Shown in pieces: positions 7,500 through 14,865 of a DNA stretch of 24,465 nucleotides. The notes below the pieces were generated by a model that saw only the letters and a program-made list of their open reading frames with translations, did no database searches and had not been told where the DNA came from. The translations under genes were made by a program, and so were the position numbers. The stretch is from a virus, in the IMG/VR virus record IMGVR_UViG_3300013088_000196, positions 1-24,465 of that record; one strand, given 5' to 3'. How positions within the stretch are numbered: position 1 is the first letter of the stretch; the number at the start of each line of letters is the position of its first letter.

Positions 7500-7523
7500 T
7501 TCGCTCATTTCAGTTTTTCTGGA

Positions 7524-8528
7524 TTACTTGGTTAAAATTTTTTTATATATGTCCTGGTAGTCCCGCGACATTCGCTCGGCATCGAAATTTTCCTCGACCC
7601 AACTCTGCGCCAGCGGAACGATCGCGTCGCGGACGTTCACGTCCAAGGCCTTTAATACTCCACGCATAAGCCCGTCAATGCTGTTAGTCTCAAGTATCGC
7701 GAATCCCCCGGCGACCTCCCTGGCCACGTCGTTGTCGTATGTCACCACCACCGCCCCGGCGTGCATCGCCTCGACGAATACCATGCCGAAGCCCTCGGTC
7801 GGAGACGGATACAGGAACACGTTCATCACCTGCAGGTAATTAGCCACGTCGTCCTTGTGCCCGGCCCAGATGACCCCCTTCACAGGAAGCGACTCAGCCA
7901 TCAACTTCAACTTTCCGACGTATCCGTTCAGCCCCGAAGCCTCTGCTCCGACTATCAGGGGCGTAAAATCAAATCCCTGTATTTGTAGGTAGTAGCAGGT
8001 GAGGAGCCACTCTTCTAGGCATTTATCTTTGCCGACTCGACCTAGCCTGCCCACAACAGGGATATTTTCTCTGATGTTCAGTTCCTTCTTGATTTCCTCC
8101 ACGGTCCTCGTGATCTCCAGCTGCGAGAAGTCCACTCCGTTGTGTATGGTGGAACAGTTCTGATTCATCCCGGTCACTGCATCCGTAACCCCTATTCTCT
8201 GGCGCACGAATTCCGCCGGCATAGGCGACCTGATGGGAGAATGTATCGTCTCGATTACGGGAAAAGCCTTGCCCAGGTTAAGCGCCATTGTGCTTATGCC
8301 GCCTCCGGAATGGATGTGAATTGCGTCCATCTCGAAAGATGTCTCTTCTCCTTTGCCCTCCGGGGCGATGATGACAGTAGCTCCGGCGGCCTCCAGTTCC
8401 TTCCTGAAAGGGCCGTCCTTGTACGCGACTACGGTATGCTTATTCGCACCGTCAAATTTAACGATGTTGCATATCATCTTCTCAACACCACCATAGTCTA
8501 ATTGATTCAATTCATGGATTATATTCAT
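7524..8528 (-). CDS. Glycosyltransferase, GT4 type (GT-B fold)
   Basis: A 334-residue retaining glycosyltransferase that probably transfers a sugar from a nucleotide-sugar donor to a growing surface glycan in the cytoplasm. The N-terminus has the family pattern LDYGGVEKM (10-18), with IHNGVDF at 128-134 and VGRLGRVGKDK at 159-169. The donor site motif EGFGMVFVE spans 245-253, the classic E-X7-E pair, followed by AMHAGAVVVTYD. An AAGGAG lies just before the ATG, and the ATG overlaps the methyltransferase stop as ATGA. The protein is slightly shorter than typical GT4 enzymes (350-400), the loss being in the N-terminal half. Base composition resembles neighbouring genes rather than the adjoining endonuclease. 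Confidence 0.9.
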   Translation of the reverse strand: MNIIHELNQLDYGGVEKMICNIVKFDGANKHTVVAYKDGPFRKELEAAGATVIIAPEGKGEETSFEMDAIHIHSGGGISTMALNLGKAFPVIETIHSPIRSPMPAEFVRQRIGVTDAVTGMNQNCSTIHNGVDFSQLEITRTVEEIKKELNIRENIPVVGRLGRVGKDKCLEEWLLTCYYLQIQGFDFTPLIVGAEASGLNGYVGKLKLMAESLPVKGVIWAGHKDDVANYLQVMNVFLYPSPTEGFGMVFVEAMHAGAVVVTYDNDVAREVAGGFAILETNSIDGLMRGVLKALDVNVRDAIVPLAQSWVEENFDAERMSRDYQDIYKKILTK

Positions 8529-9058
8529 ACTGCTCCTTTCTGGGCCTCTTTGGGCCTCTTCCTGAATTCCAAAACCACTATCATTTTTATCAATTCCTCC
8601 GTTGCGCCATGGTCGTGCTCAATCAATGTGGCATCTATTTTCCACTTATGGCTGTCGCATCCGAGCCAATATTCCCCGATAGGAAGCGAAACTATTATTC
8701 TGCCTTTTGATACCCGGAACATTTCCGACAACCCTATGCCCGGGTTGTCCAGATGCTCAAGAATCTCCCCGCCCACCACCAGGTCGAACGCATTATCCGG
8801 AAAAGGAAGCTCGTTGACATCAGCCTTGACGGCGTCTATGCCGAATATATCCTTGGCCTTGGCGATCATATTCGGGTCATTGTCTATGCTCGTGACCTGA
8901 AATCCCGCCTCTAGGAGCGCCTTGGAGAGAAACCCCTCGTTGCATCCGCATTCCAGGACCGTAAACGCCCCCTTGGCGCGCTTGACTATTTCCTGGATGC
9001 GCACGCGAGTGCAGACAACCGTGTACCAGTAATGCTCGCGCCACGATTTTAACTGCAT
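8525..9058 (-). CDS. SAM-dependent methyltransferase (Methyltransf_11-like)
   Basis: A 177-residue class I methyltransferase. Motif I is VLECGCNEG (34-42), strand 2 VTSIDNDP (Asp59), then AVKADVNELPFPDNAFDLVV and GGEILEHL (96-103), the usual UbiE/Methyltransf_11 run, and FRVSKGRIIVSLPIGEY. The ATG at 9058 is chosen over one 36 bases upstream because AAGGA stands six bases before it and the start then couples to the end of the previous gene. It ends in an ATGA overlap with the GT4 gene, so the products are probably made in similar amounts. The two adjacent methyltransferases belong to different subfamilies and are not a recent duplication. The substrate is probably a sugar or lipid-linked sugar. 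Confidence 0.85.
   Translation of the reverse strand: MQLKSWREHYWYTVVCTRVRIQEIVKRAKGAFTVLECGCNEGFLSKALLEAGFQVTSIDNDPNMIAKAKDIFGIDAVKADVNELPFPDNAFDLVVGGEILEHLDNPGIGLSEMFRVSKGRIIVSLPIGEYWLGCDSHKWKIDATLIEHDHGATEELIKMIVVLEFRKRPKEAQKGAV
8533..8555 (-). repeat. Repeated leader sequence, copy 1 (before GT4 gene)
   Basis: This 23-base stretch carries the ribosome binding site of the GT4 gene and the last codons of the methyltransferase. It is nearly identical to 6300-6323 in front of the three-domain glycosyltransferase gene (two substitutions and one single-base indel). Read in the same frame both encode Pro-(Lys/Ile)-Glu-Ala-Gln-Lys. The copy here also contains a tandem 10-base repeat (TGGGCCTCTT twice on the plus strand, 8541-8560). 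Confidence 0.6.
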
Positions 9059-9630
9059 GCTCCATCCTTTATTACAATACCAAATCCTGCCCATCCGTGT
9101 ACCGGTAGTTCGAATTTTTCTCCCTGTGGTTTGAAGTTTTCCCAGAATACTTTCATCTCCGGCAGTAAAGAAATATCATCGAACATAAGAATTCCGCCCT
9201 CCTTGATATAAGGCAAATAAAGTTCATATTCCTGCTTGGGTTTTATCCCATCGTGATATGTATCGCTGAAAAAGACATCGATGCTTTTTTCGGCAATGTT
9301 TAGCAGTTTCAGGCTATCCTGATGGAAGTATTCCACGTTCGGCCTTCTGGATATATCCAGAACCCTCTGGATGCAATCCACCGTTATGACGCAGCCTTCG
9401 GGATAACCTTCCGCGAGACATGCCGCGGATATCCCCGTGTGCGTGCCGAGTTCCACACTTAAGGAAGGCTTGAGTTCCTTGGTCAGCAGATAGAGAAACC
9501 TATAGTAATGCGCAGCCGTGCCTGGGGACCTGAGTGATGCGTCTTCTTCCCGGCTCACTAGCGCTTCCAATTCCACCGGGAGCAACTTATTAGATTCTAT
9601 CGCAATCCTCTCTATGTCTTTTCTAGTCAC
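9049..9630 (-). CDS. SAM-dependent methyltransferase (Methyltransf_24-like)
   Basis: A 193-residue class I methyltransferase. Motif I is VELGTHTGIS (59-68), strand 2 ends in ITVDC, and later elements are VFFSDTYHDG (the Asp-Thr-Tyr-His metal-site-like motif) and GGILMFDDIS. These fit the family of metal-dependent O-methyltransferases acting on sugars and antibiotics. The GTG at 9630 is preferred to one at 9636 because AGGGG lies five bases before it; either gives nearly the same protein. It overlaps the connector gene by eight bases and the next methyltransferase by ten. Clustering with a GT4 enzyme suggests glycan methylation (inference). Confidence 0.82.
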   Translation of the reverse strand: MTRKDIERIAIESNKLLPVELEALVSREEDASLRSPGTAAHYYRFLYLLTKELKPSLSVELGTHTGISAACLAEGYPEGCVITVDCIQRVLDISRRPNVEYFHQDSLKLLNIAEKSIDVFFSDTYHDGIKPKQEYELYLPYIKEGGILMFDDISLLPEMKVFWENFKPQGEKFELPVHGWAGFGIVIKDGACS

Positions 9631-10324
9631 TTTCACCCCTCAGGTATTTGCTCGCTAGTAATTCTCGATATGAAAAATCGGTAAAGAATTGCTCTGCAAT
9701 CGCCTCAGCCGGCACGTTCTTTGCCATGTCCTCGTAAACTTTTGCCGTCTCTCTGCATTCCTTGGCTATAGCCGTCAGGTCTTCGGAATAGTTTCCGGCG
9801 GCTTTCTTCTTAGCCAGGAGTGCCTTCGATGCGGCGATGGCGTAAAGCGCCAGGGCAGCGGTAGAAAAAAGGTCGTTGCTTTTAAGTGACAAATACGCGT
9901 TGATCTTGGTATCGGATAGAATAAAACTGGTTGCATCGCAATCATTAATGAGTGTCCTAACTTTTCCCAGGTTGGTGCTGGTATCGAAGGAAAAGTCCGT
10001 CCCCCCCGAAACGGTTGTTTGCCATACTATGCAAGTATTAGTTTTAGTAATTTCCGATGCCGTAGAATTGGGGGTGAAGTACCATTTATCATATATCGTC
10101 TTGGCCGAAGCGATGGCGGTCGCCACAACGTGATATTTGCCTGTGCTATCCTTGACTATGCTCGCCCCAGTAAAAGTCTCAATGACCGTCGTCCCGTCAC
10201 TGTCCAGGATTTCCACTTTCGATATGGCATAAGGGTCAAAGTAGTCCGAAGTCGAACTATACTGGAACTTACTTCTTAGAATTATCGTATTATTTATTAC
10301 CGCGCTTTCCCTCTCTACTGACAT
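9623..10324 (-). CDS. Head-tail connector protein with N-terminal beta domain
   Basis: A 233-residue protein. Residues 1-105 look like an immunoglobulin-like beta domain (KVEILDSDGTTVIETF, YHVVATAI, YDKWYFTP). Residues about 120-233 are helical and fit gp6-like head-tail connectors that ring the portal after packaging: KVRTLINDCDATSFILSDTK, then FSTAALALYAIAASKALLAK and EAIAEQFFTDFSYREL. AAGGAG lies five bases before the ATG. The gene stands where a connector is expected, after capsid and before neck and tail genes, but is split from the neck genes by a sugar/methylation insert and an endonuclease. No signal peptide is present. Confidence 0.72.
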   Translation of the reverse strand: MSVERESAVINNTIILRSKFQYSSTSDYFDPYAISKVEILDSDGTTVIETFTGASIVKDSTGKYHVVATAIASAKTIYDKWYFTPNSTASEITKTNTCIVWQTTVSGGTDFSFDTSTNLGKVRTLINDCDATSFILSDTKINAYLSLKSNDLFSTAALALYAIAASKALLAKKKAAGNYSEDLTAIAKECRETAKVYEDMAKNVPAEAIAEQFFTDFSYRELLASKYLRGESD

Positions 10325-10333
10325 GGCTTCTCC

Positions 10334-12136
10334 TTATGGCCCTACGTCGTACGGCGTAGGCATCTCGCTTAATTTCTTTCCGGTAGTATTGGCTCCAATA
10401 TGATTACTCAGGGTTTCATTCCATACGCCATTTACTATCTGCTGAACGGTTAGGCCACCACCGCCGGCCTCTGATACCTTAGCATCAAGATAATTTCCGA
10501 AAGTCCCCGGAGTAGTAAACCCTGATTGTGTAGTATTCCAAAAATCCGCAATGCCGGCAGTCGATAAAGTAAAATTAGCCTTGTCGGTCAACGCGCGCGC
10601 GGCCACGGACCAGACGCCGCTATAATCCGATAGCGTCCTGTTTGATGTTGCCCAGATAGATAAGGCGGTGATATCGTTCAAGCTGTCAAGCGTAGTTTTT
10701 GTGCCTGATATTGAATATCCGGACTTATCCAAGACAACCGTGACGTTACCGAACGTGACCGCGTTTTGATTTGCAGCCAGAGAATATCCCGACTTATCGT
10801 TATTAGTCGTTATCGTTACGCCGTTAGTCACGCTGCCTACAGAACCGCTGATATTTCCCGTCAAATTGAACGATTGCGCGGAAGTTAACTGCCTCGTGAC
10901 AACACTCCAAATATCTGCAGCCAGAATATCATTGAGCCCGGTTATGCCTGTGCCTTTGGCAAGGACGATATTCGTGCCGGCGGTTAATAGCCTGGTGCCT
11001 ACATTCCATATATCAGCTGCAGAATGATTACTCCTTGAAGTTATATTCGCATTGAGATTATTTCCTACGATATACCCGGCCGTCCCTGCGCCATAGGCCC
11101 CGGGAATAGCGGTTGACCACGGATCCCCTGCTGCGCCGGCGCCTTTAAGAAGCGTCCCGGCCAGGTTGGCTTCGCTGTATGCGGACAGGTTTTTATCCCA
11201 GATTGCATTAGTAACTATAATCACGGCGCCGGTGGACATAACATTTACCGTGGCGTTTACATCATTGCCGTTAAAATTAAGGCCATCCGTCTTGGCTTTT
11301 ATCGCCGTGGCTGTGATATTAGCGTTAGAGGCGTTGATATTTATAGCTGAAAGCGCCACATCAATAAGTGCCGCCTTAGCGCCTGTCCAATTAAGAGCAA
11401 AAGCGTTGACAGTGTTGTTGATGTAAGACACGTTACCGATGACCGTTCCAAGCAAGGTTAAGGTATTGGTGATGTTGGCATTGTCGGGTAAAACATATCC
11501 AGTCAAGTTGCCGATTGTAACGCCGCCCTGATTAAAAGTGAGATTGACCTTTTGGCTTGGGTCGAACGTAGAGCGCGAACTTATGGCTGCGTCCAGATAC
11601 CCTGCCTTGGTGGCTGACCAGGTTGTATTTTGCGCGGTCTCGGTATTGTTGACGTTGGTGACGGTGGCGTTAGCGTTGGTAATTGTAGTATTCGCGTTAG
11701 TGACCGTCGTATTGATACTGGTAACGGTAGAGTTAACCGTACTGACGTTTCCGTTTAAGGCAGTTAATAAAGTCTTAGGTGCTGTGTTGATAATAAAATA
11801 CTGCTCCAGGCAACCTGTGCCATTATAATAAATGCCGATTCTATCATGGTTCATCTCTGACTGGTTGAGGGGGAAATTATAGATTCCGCTCGCATCGATG
11901 ATGGTGCAGTTGGAAGCCGCTGCCGCAAAAGAACTGAACGCCGCATCGGCATCGCTTGAATGGATATAAAAAACGGTATTGTTGGCACTCTTATAGTAAA
12001 AACTTGTATTCGTGGCATTGATAAGCGGACACGTAATATTGGTTGCCACATTCTTATCTCTGGAAAATTCCATTCCCAATGCATAAAAAGGAAATGCCAA
12101 TAAAATAACGAGTACCAGAAAAGTAAGTTTCCTCAT
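10334..12136 (-). CDS. Exported Asn/Thr-rich fibre-like protein with coiled-coil stalk
   Basis: A 600-residue protein with a signal peptide (MRKL, hydrophobic TFLVLVILLAFPFYA, cleavage near residue 20). Residues about 123-167 have hydrophobic residues spaced 3-4-3-4 (VTSINTTVTNANTTITNANA), a trimeric coiled-coil stalk with near-repeat DNA of 21-base period. From about residue 370 a motif W-x4-R-x-LT recurs (DIWNVGTRLLT, DIWSVVTRQLT, SIWATSNRTLS, GVWSVAARALT). The C-terminus has GTFGNYLDAKVSEAGGGG and NGVWNETLSNH, elements common in environmental phage fibre proteins. I counted by eye about 34 Asn-X-Ser/Thr triplets. GGAGG lies four bases before the ATG, which is adjacent to the previous stop. 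It may be an adhesin or fibre and a candidate glycosylation target (inference). Confidence 0.75.
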   Translation of the reverse strand: MRKLTFLVLVILLAFPFYALGMEFSRDKNVATNITCPLINATNTSFYYKSANNTVFYIHSSDADAAFSSFAAAASNCTIIDASGIYNFPLNQSEMNHDRIGIYYNGTGCLEQYFIINTAPKTLLTALNGNVSTVNSTVTSINTTVTNANTTITNANATVTNVNNTETAQNTTWSATKAGYLDAAISSRSTFDPSQKVNLTFNQGGVTIGNLTGYVLPDNANITNTLTLLGTVIGNVSYINNTVNAFALNWTGAKAALIDVALSAININASNANITATAIKAKTDGLNFNGNDVNATVNVMSTGAVIIVTNAIWDKNLSAYSEANLAGTLLKGAGAAGDPWSTAIPGAYGAGTAGYIVGNNLNANITSRSNHSAADIWNVGTRLLTAGTNIVLAKGTGITGLNDILAADIWSVVTRQLTSAQSFNLTGNISGSVGSVTNGVTITTNNDKSGYSLAANQNAVTFGNVTVVLDKSGYSISGTKTTLDSLNDITALSIWATSNRTLSDYSGVWSVAARALTDKANFTLSTAGIADFWNTTQSGFTTPGTFGNYLDAKVSEAGGGGLTVQQIVNGVWNETLSNHIGANTTGKKLSEMPTPYDVGP

Positions 12137-14143
12137 CTATCCTCCAATACCTGCGCCAATTCTTGCATTACGTCCACCCTGTCCACCACCCCCCGTCGTC
12201 GCCGTATTATCATCTTGGTCAACGCCGATGTTAGTCTTATAATTCCTCGTTAAATCATAATAGACGGTAATCGTGATATTATCTATTTTCGTTACCGTAT
12301 TATTACTGCTTGTTTCCTGACAGGAAAATTCTACCCCAAAGTTAGAGGCATTTATATCGGACGGCGTAAGGGTATTTCCCCAAATTGTAGTCGTGTCACC
12401 AAAAATATAAATTACATCACCTATCGTAAGTTTTGTAGTAGTTCCCTTGTTATCGCCACTTGCCGAACCAGTTTTGATTAGTTTTACATAAGGGATTTGC
12501 ACTCTTGCGGCGGTGGCTGCCTTTGCCTCAATCTTAACCACCACACCTTTTATTGTCGCATCGGTAGGAATACTAAATCCGAAATTCGTGCATACTCCGG
12601 TATAGGTATAATTATTGTTTATCGTGGCAGTGGCGTAGACATTATCCGAAGCTTTGATTTCCTTAGGATTAGTCCAGTCTACATCATCATAAGGAGAGGT
12701 TGCGCTACTCGTTGCTACTGTGCCGGAGAAACTCGCTCCAGCTCCTGGCCGCCATAGCCAGTTATTAGGAAATCCATTAGCTATTGCGCCACTTCCCAAC
12801 TGCACTGTAAAATCTCCATTCGTTGGGTCTACGAATAAAGGATCTGTAGTTATATCGTGAGCTCCCGCTACGGCATTATTTAAATCAGAAGTGCCGTTAC
12901 CGTAGTAAAGATTGTAGTCAGAAACCGAATGATACTGCCCAGACTGCGAAGACAGTCCGTATCTTCCGTTTCCTACAAACATACTATTCCAAACGGGTAA
13001 GCATCCAAGTCCGGAACCCCTAGAGGAGTAAAAGTTGTAACCGTCTGACAAATAACCTGTGTTATTGTAGGATATAGAGGAGTAAAATAAAAGTTGGTCT
13101 CTTGAAGCTACTCCGTGACTTCCATTTGACTCTACTATGCACGAGTAACAACTTACTCCAGCCGCATCACCTATTGGATATAACCCACCAGCGGAATTAT
13201 CGTGAATATAACAATAATAATAAGCTTTAACTGCTGTTGTTCCCCATGTTGCATCTCCTTTAGACGACATATTACTTATTTCACAATTCCAAAGTATCAT
13301 ATCGTCACCATCAAGCCCACTAACGCTATCGGATAGTTTACTATTCCATAACACAAAACCCTGAAGAGTCGTAGCTGACCTGTATAATACAGTCCCAGAG
13401 CTACGAGTAAGGACGACATTGTAAACAACATTACCTATCACATTAGCCGCTACAGTCAAAATATTTTTAGTATCTCCTGCCCCATCTGTATCGCTATCAC
13501 CGTCAAATCTTGCTCTATCATCACCTGTAGCTTCTGTTCGTGCCGTTCCCGATATATACCCTATCCAATTTATTATGGCAGACCCGTTAGTCCCAGAGAT
13601 TGTTAGATTCAAAACATAAGTATTAGCCCCTACTTTAACGTAAGTACCTCCTGCGATATAGATAGTGTTACCTGCGACGACTTTGGTTGAGATGGTATTT
13701 GGATGGTCAACCGCACCGCCCATATTTCCTACACCGGATGAACCTGCCCCTGTAGTCGCTGGCGCGGTATCAACGGTAATTGAGGTTGAGGAAGTCCTTG
13801 CGGTAACTTGATACCAACCTGCGGTAAAGTTTGTTCCGCTTGCGATATAGATAATATTCCCGACTATCCCTGCGGCGAAGGTGTCTGCGCCAGAACAAGT
13901 AACCGTGGTTGAGGATTGTGCAGCGGTTAAAGTAGTGTAACTTTCTTGAGGGTCTTGTTGATTAGAATAATCTACACCACTACCAGCAGTTCCCAAGACA
14001 GAATCGTATCCTCCGCCGTTCGTGGCAGAACCTGTCGTCCTTACTTCCCAAACTGTCGTTGCAGCAATAGCTGCAAATGCCTTATTTGTTAAGCCGCAAG
14101 ATAGCCAGATTATAGCTATCAGCGTCGTAAGTCGTTTCCACAT
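12137..14143 (-). CDS. Exported right-handed beta-helix protein (spike- or adhesin-like)
   Basis: A 668-residue protein with a signal peptide (MWKRL, hydrophobic TTLIAIIWLSCGL, cleavage near AFA at residue 24). The middle, about 130-460, alternates short strands and turns typical of a parallel beta-helix, ending in ITTDPLFVDPTNGDFTVQ (near residue 435), a hallmark of such proteins. About 485-640 is a separate beta-sandwich-like domain, followed by a Gly-rich end. Beta-helix proteins in phages are often tailspikes that bind or cut host polysaccharide; no catalytic residues can be assigned here. GGAGG lies nine bases before the ATG, inside the end of the preceding gene. A signal peptide on a spike-type protein is unexpected for a virion component assembled in the cytoplasm. 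Confidence 0.8.
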   Translation of the reverse strand: MWKRLTTLIAIIWLSCGLTNKAFAAIAATTVWEVRTTGSATNGGGYDSVLGTAGSGVDYSNQQDPQESYTTLTAAQSSTTVTCSGADTFAAGIVGNIIYIASGTNFTAGWYQVTARTSSTSITVDTAPATTGAGSSGVGNMGGAVDHPNTISTKVVAGNTIYIAGGTYVKVGANTYVLNLTISGTNGSAIINWIGYISGTARTEATGDDRARFDGDSDTDGAGDTKNILTVAANVIGNVVYNVVLTRSSGTVLYRSATTLQGFVLWNSKLSDSVSGLDGDDMILWNCEISNMSSKGDATWGTTAVKAYYYCYIHDNSAGGLYPIGDAAGVSCYSCIVESNGSHGVASRDQLLFYSSISYNNTGYLSDGYNFYSSRGSGLGCLPVWNSMFVGNGRYGLSSQSGQYHSVSDYNLYYGNGTSDLNNAVAGAHDITTDPLFVDPTNGDFTVQLGSGAIANGFPNNWLWRPGAGASFSGTVATSSATSPYDDVDWTNPKEIKASDNVYATATINNNYTYTGVCTNFGFSIPTDATIKGVVVKIEAKAATAARVQIPYVKLIKTGSASGDNKGTTTKLTIGDVIYIFGDTTTIWGNTLTPSDINASNFGVEFSCQETSSNNTVTKIDNITITVYYDLTRNYKTNIGVDQDDNTATTGGGGQGGRNARIGAGIGG

Positions 14144-14783
14144 CTTCGCTAACCTCCGTAAATTTACCGTCTTTTCCTTCTACTTGATGGGATATGATAA
14201 TTTCCTTTATTCCGTTTCCTAAATCCTTTTCTGATTTTTTAATCCTTTTAATCTGACAGTTATTACTTCCCTGCATAATCCAAGTCGGGTCTATTTCTAT
14301 ATTGATTAAGTTACAGTCTATAAAAGCCAAATTTTTACCCTGTATCGCTGGCGTGTGCGGTTCTTTCTGAGTAAAATTAGCGTTCCTCACCGTCGTTCCA
14401 TCAGGGATGATAACCTTATGAAAGGAGTAGTTTCTACACTTAGGAGTATATTCCACCGTCCCCCTATCAAAGTCATTCTTGTAGTCATTCTTGACGTGGC
14501 GTAATTCCTTGTGGACTAACTTCCTGCCATTCTCTTTCAGGGAAAACTCAACCACATCTTTTTTAGAGTCGGTAAGGGTTTTAGTTTCACTTATGACTGG
14601 TTTTTTGTAGACGTAGGTACTGATAAGTGGCACTTCGGTAATGGCATAAACTTTATTGTCTTTATCTTTGTAGGTGTTGCCTTCCATTTTTACCTTATCT
14701 TTCAAGGTTAATTTTATGTCCTGGGCGAAACATGCTGAGGCCATCACCATCAAAAACCCCACCGTCAAAATCAGCTTTCTCAT
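14082..14783 (-). CDS. Exported beta-rich protein of unknown function
   Basis: A 233-residue protein with a clear signal peptide (MRK, hydrophobic LILTVGFLMVMASA, cleavage after CFAQ). The ATG at 14783 is chosen over one 30 bases upstream because GGAGGG lies just before it and the signal peptide then begins properly. The mature part is lysine-rich, with VIIPDGTTVRNANF and AIQGKNLAFIDCNLINIEI, a pattern like a short solenoid of beta strands. Three Cys residues lie in the mature chain. I recognise no family. It begins the block of three exported proteins between capsid and connector genes and overlaps the next gene by 62 bases. A function on the host surface or as a spike accessory is possible. 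Confidence 0.72.
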   Translation of the reverse strand: MRKLILTVGFLMVMASACFAQDIKLTLKDKVKMEGNTYKDKDNKVYAITEVPLISTYVYKKPVISETKTLTDSKKDVVEFSLKENGRKLVHKELRHVKNDYKNDFDRGTVEYTPKCRNYSFHKVIIPDGTTVRNANFTQKEPHTPAIQGKNLAFIDCNLINIEIDPTWIMQGSNNCQIKRIKKSEKDLGNGIKEIIISHQVEGKDGKFTEVSEDVETTYDADSYNLAILRLNK

Positions 14784-14827
14784 ACTCCCTCCTTTCATTG
14801 GCAAAACGGACACCAGTCCTTTTTATT

Positions 14828-14860
14828 AGAGAGAGGCGCCGCTAGGACGCCCCTCCCTCT
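14828..14860. repeat. Hairpin immediately after the major capsid gene
   Basis: Starting six bases after the capsid stop codon, a G-rich arm at 14860-14852 pairs with the C/U-rich arm ending at 14828 (nine pairs with one G-U, then a bulge and a short inner stem). On the minus strand it is followed by AATAAAAAGG, not a T-run, so it is a poor intrinsic terminator. A stable stem at the end of the most abundant message may protect its 3' end or reduce expression of the following accessory genes (inference). Confidence 0.45.
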
Positions 14861-14865
14861 TGATA

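Noticed and set aside
6924-7508. A 194-codon open frame on the minus strand across the HNH gene
   Set aside because: It is antisense to a clear HNH/NUMOD3 gene, has no Shine-Dalgarno sequence and its composition mirrors the AT-rich gene on the other strand.
6928-7523. Group I intron carrying the HNH gene
   Set aside because: The neighbouring genes are both complete, so nothing is interrupted, and I could not find the conserved P7/P3 core elements; only a leader-type structure is supported.
11640-11760. Short tandem 21-base repeats as a possible regulatory or CRISPR-like repeat
   Set aside because: They fall in frame within the fibre gene and encode heptads of a coiled-coil stalk, which explains the period.
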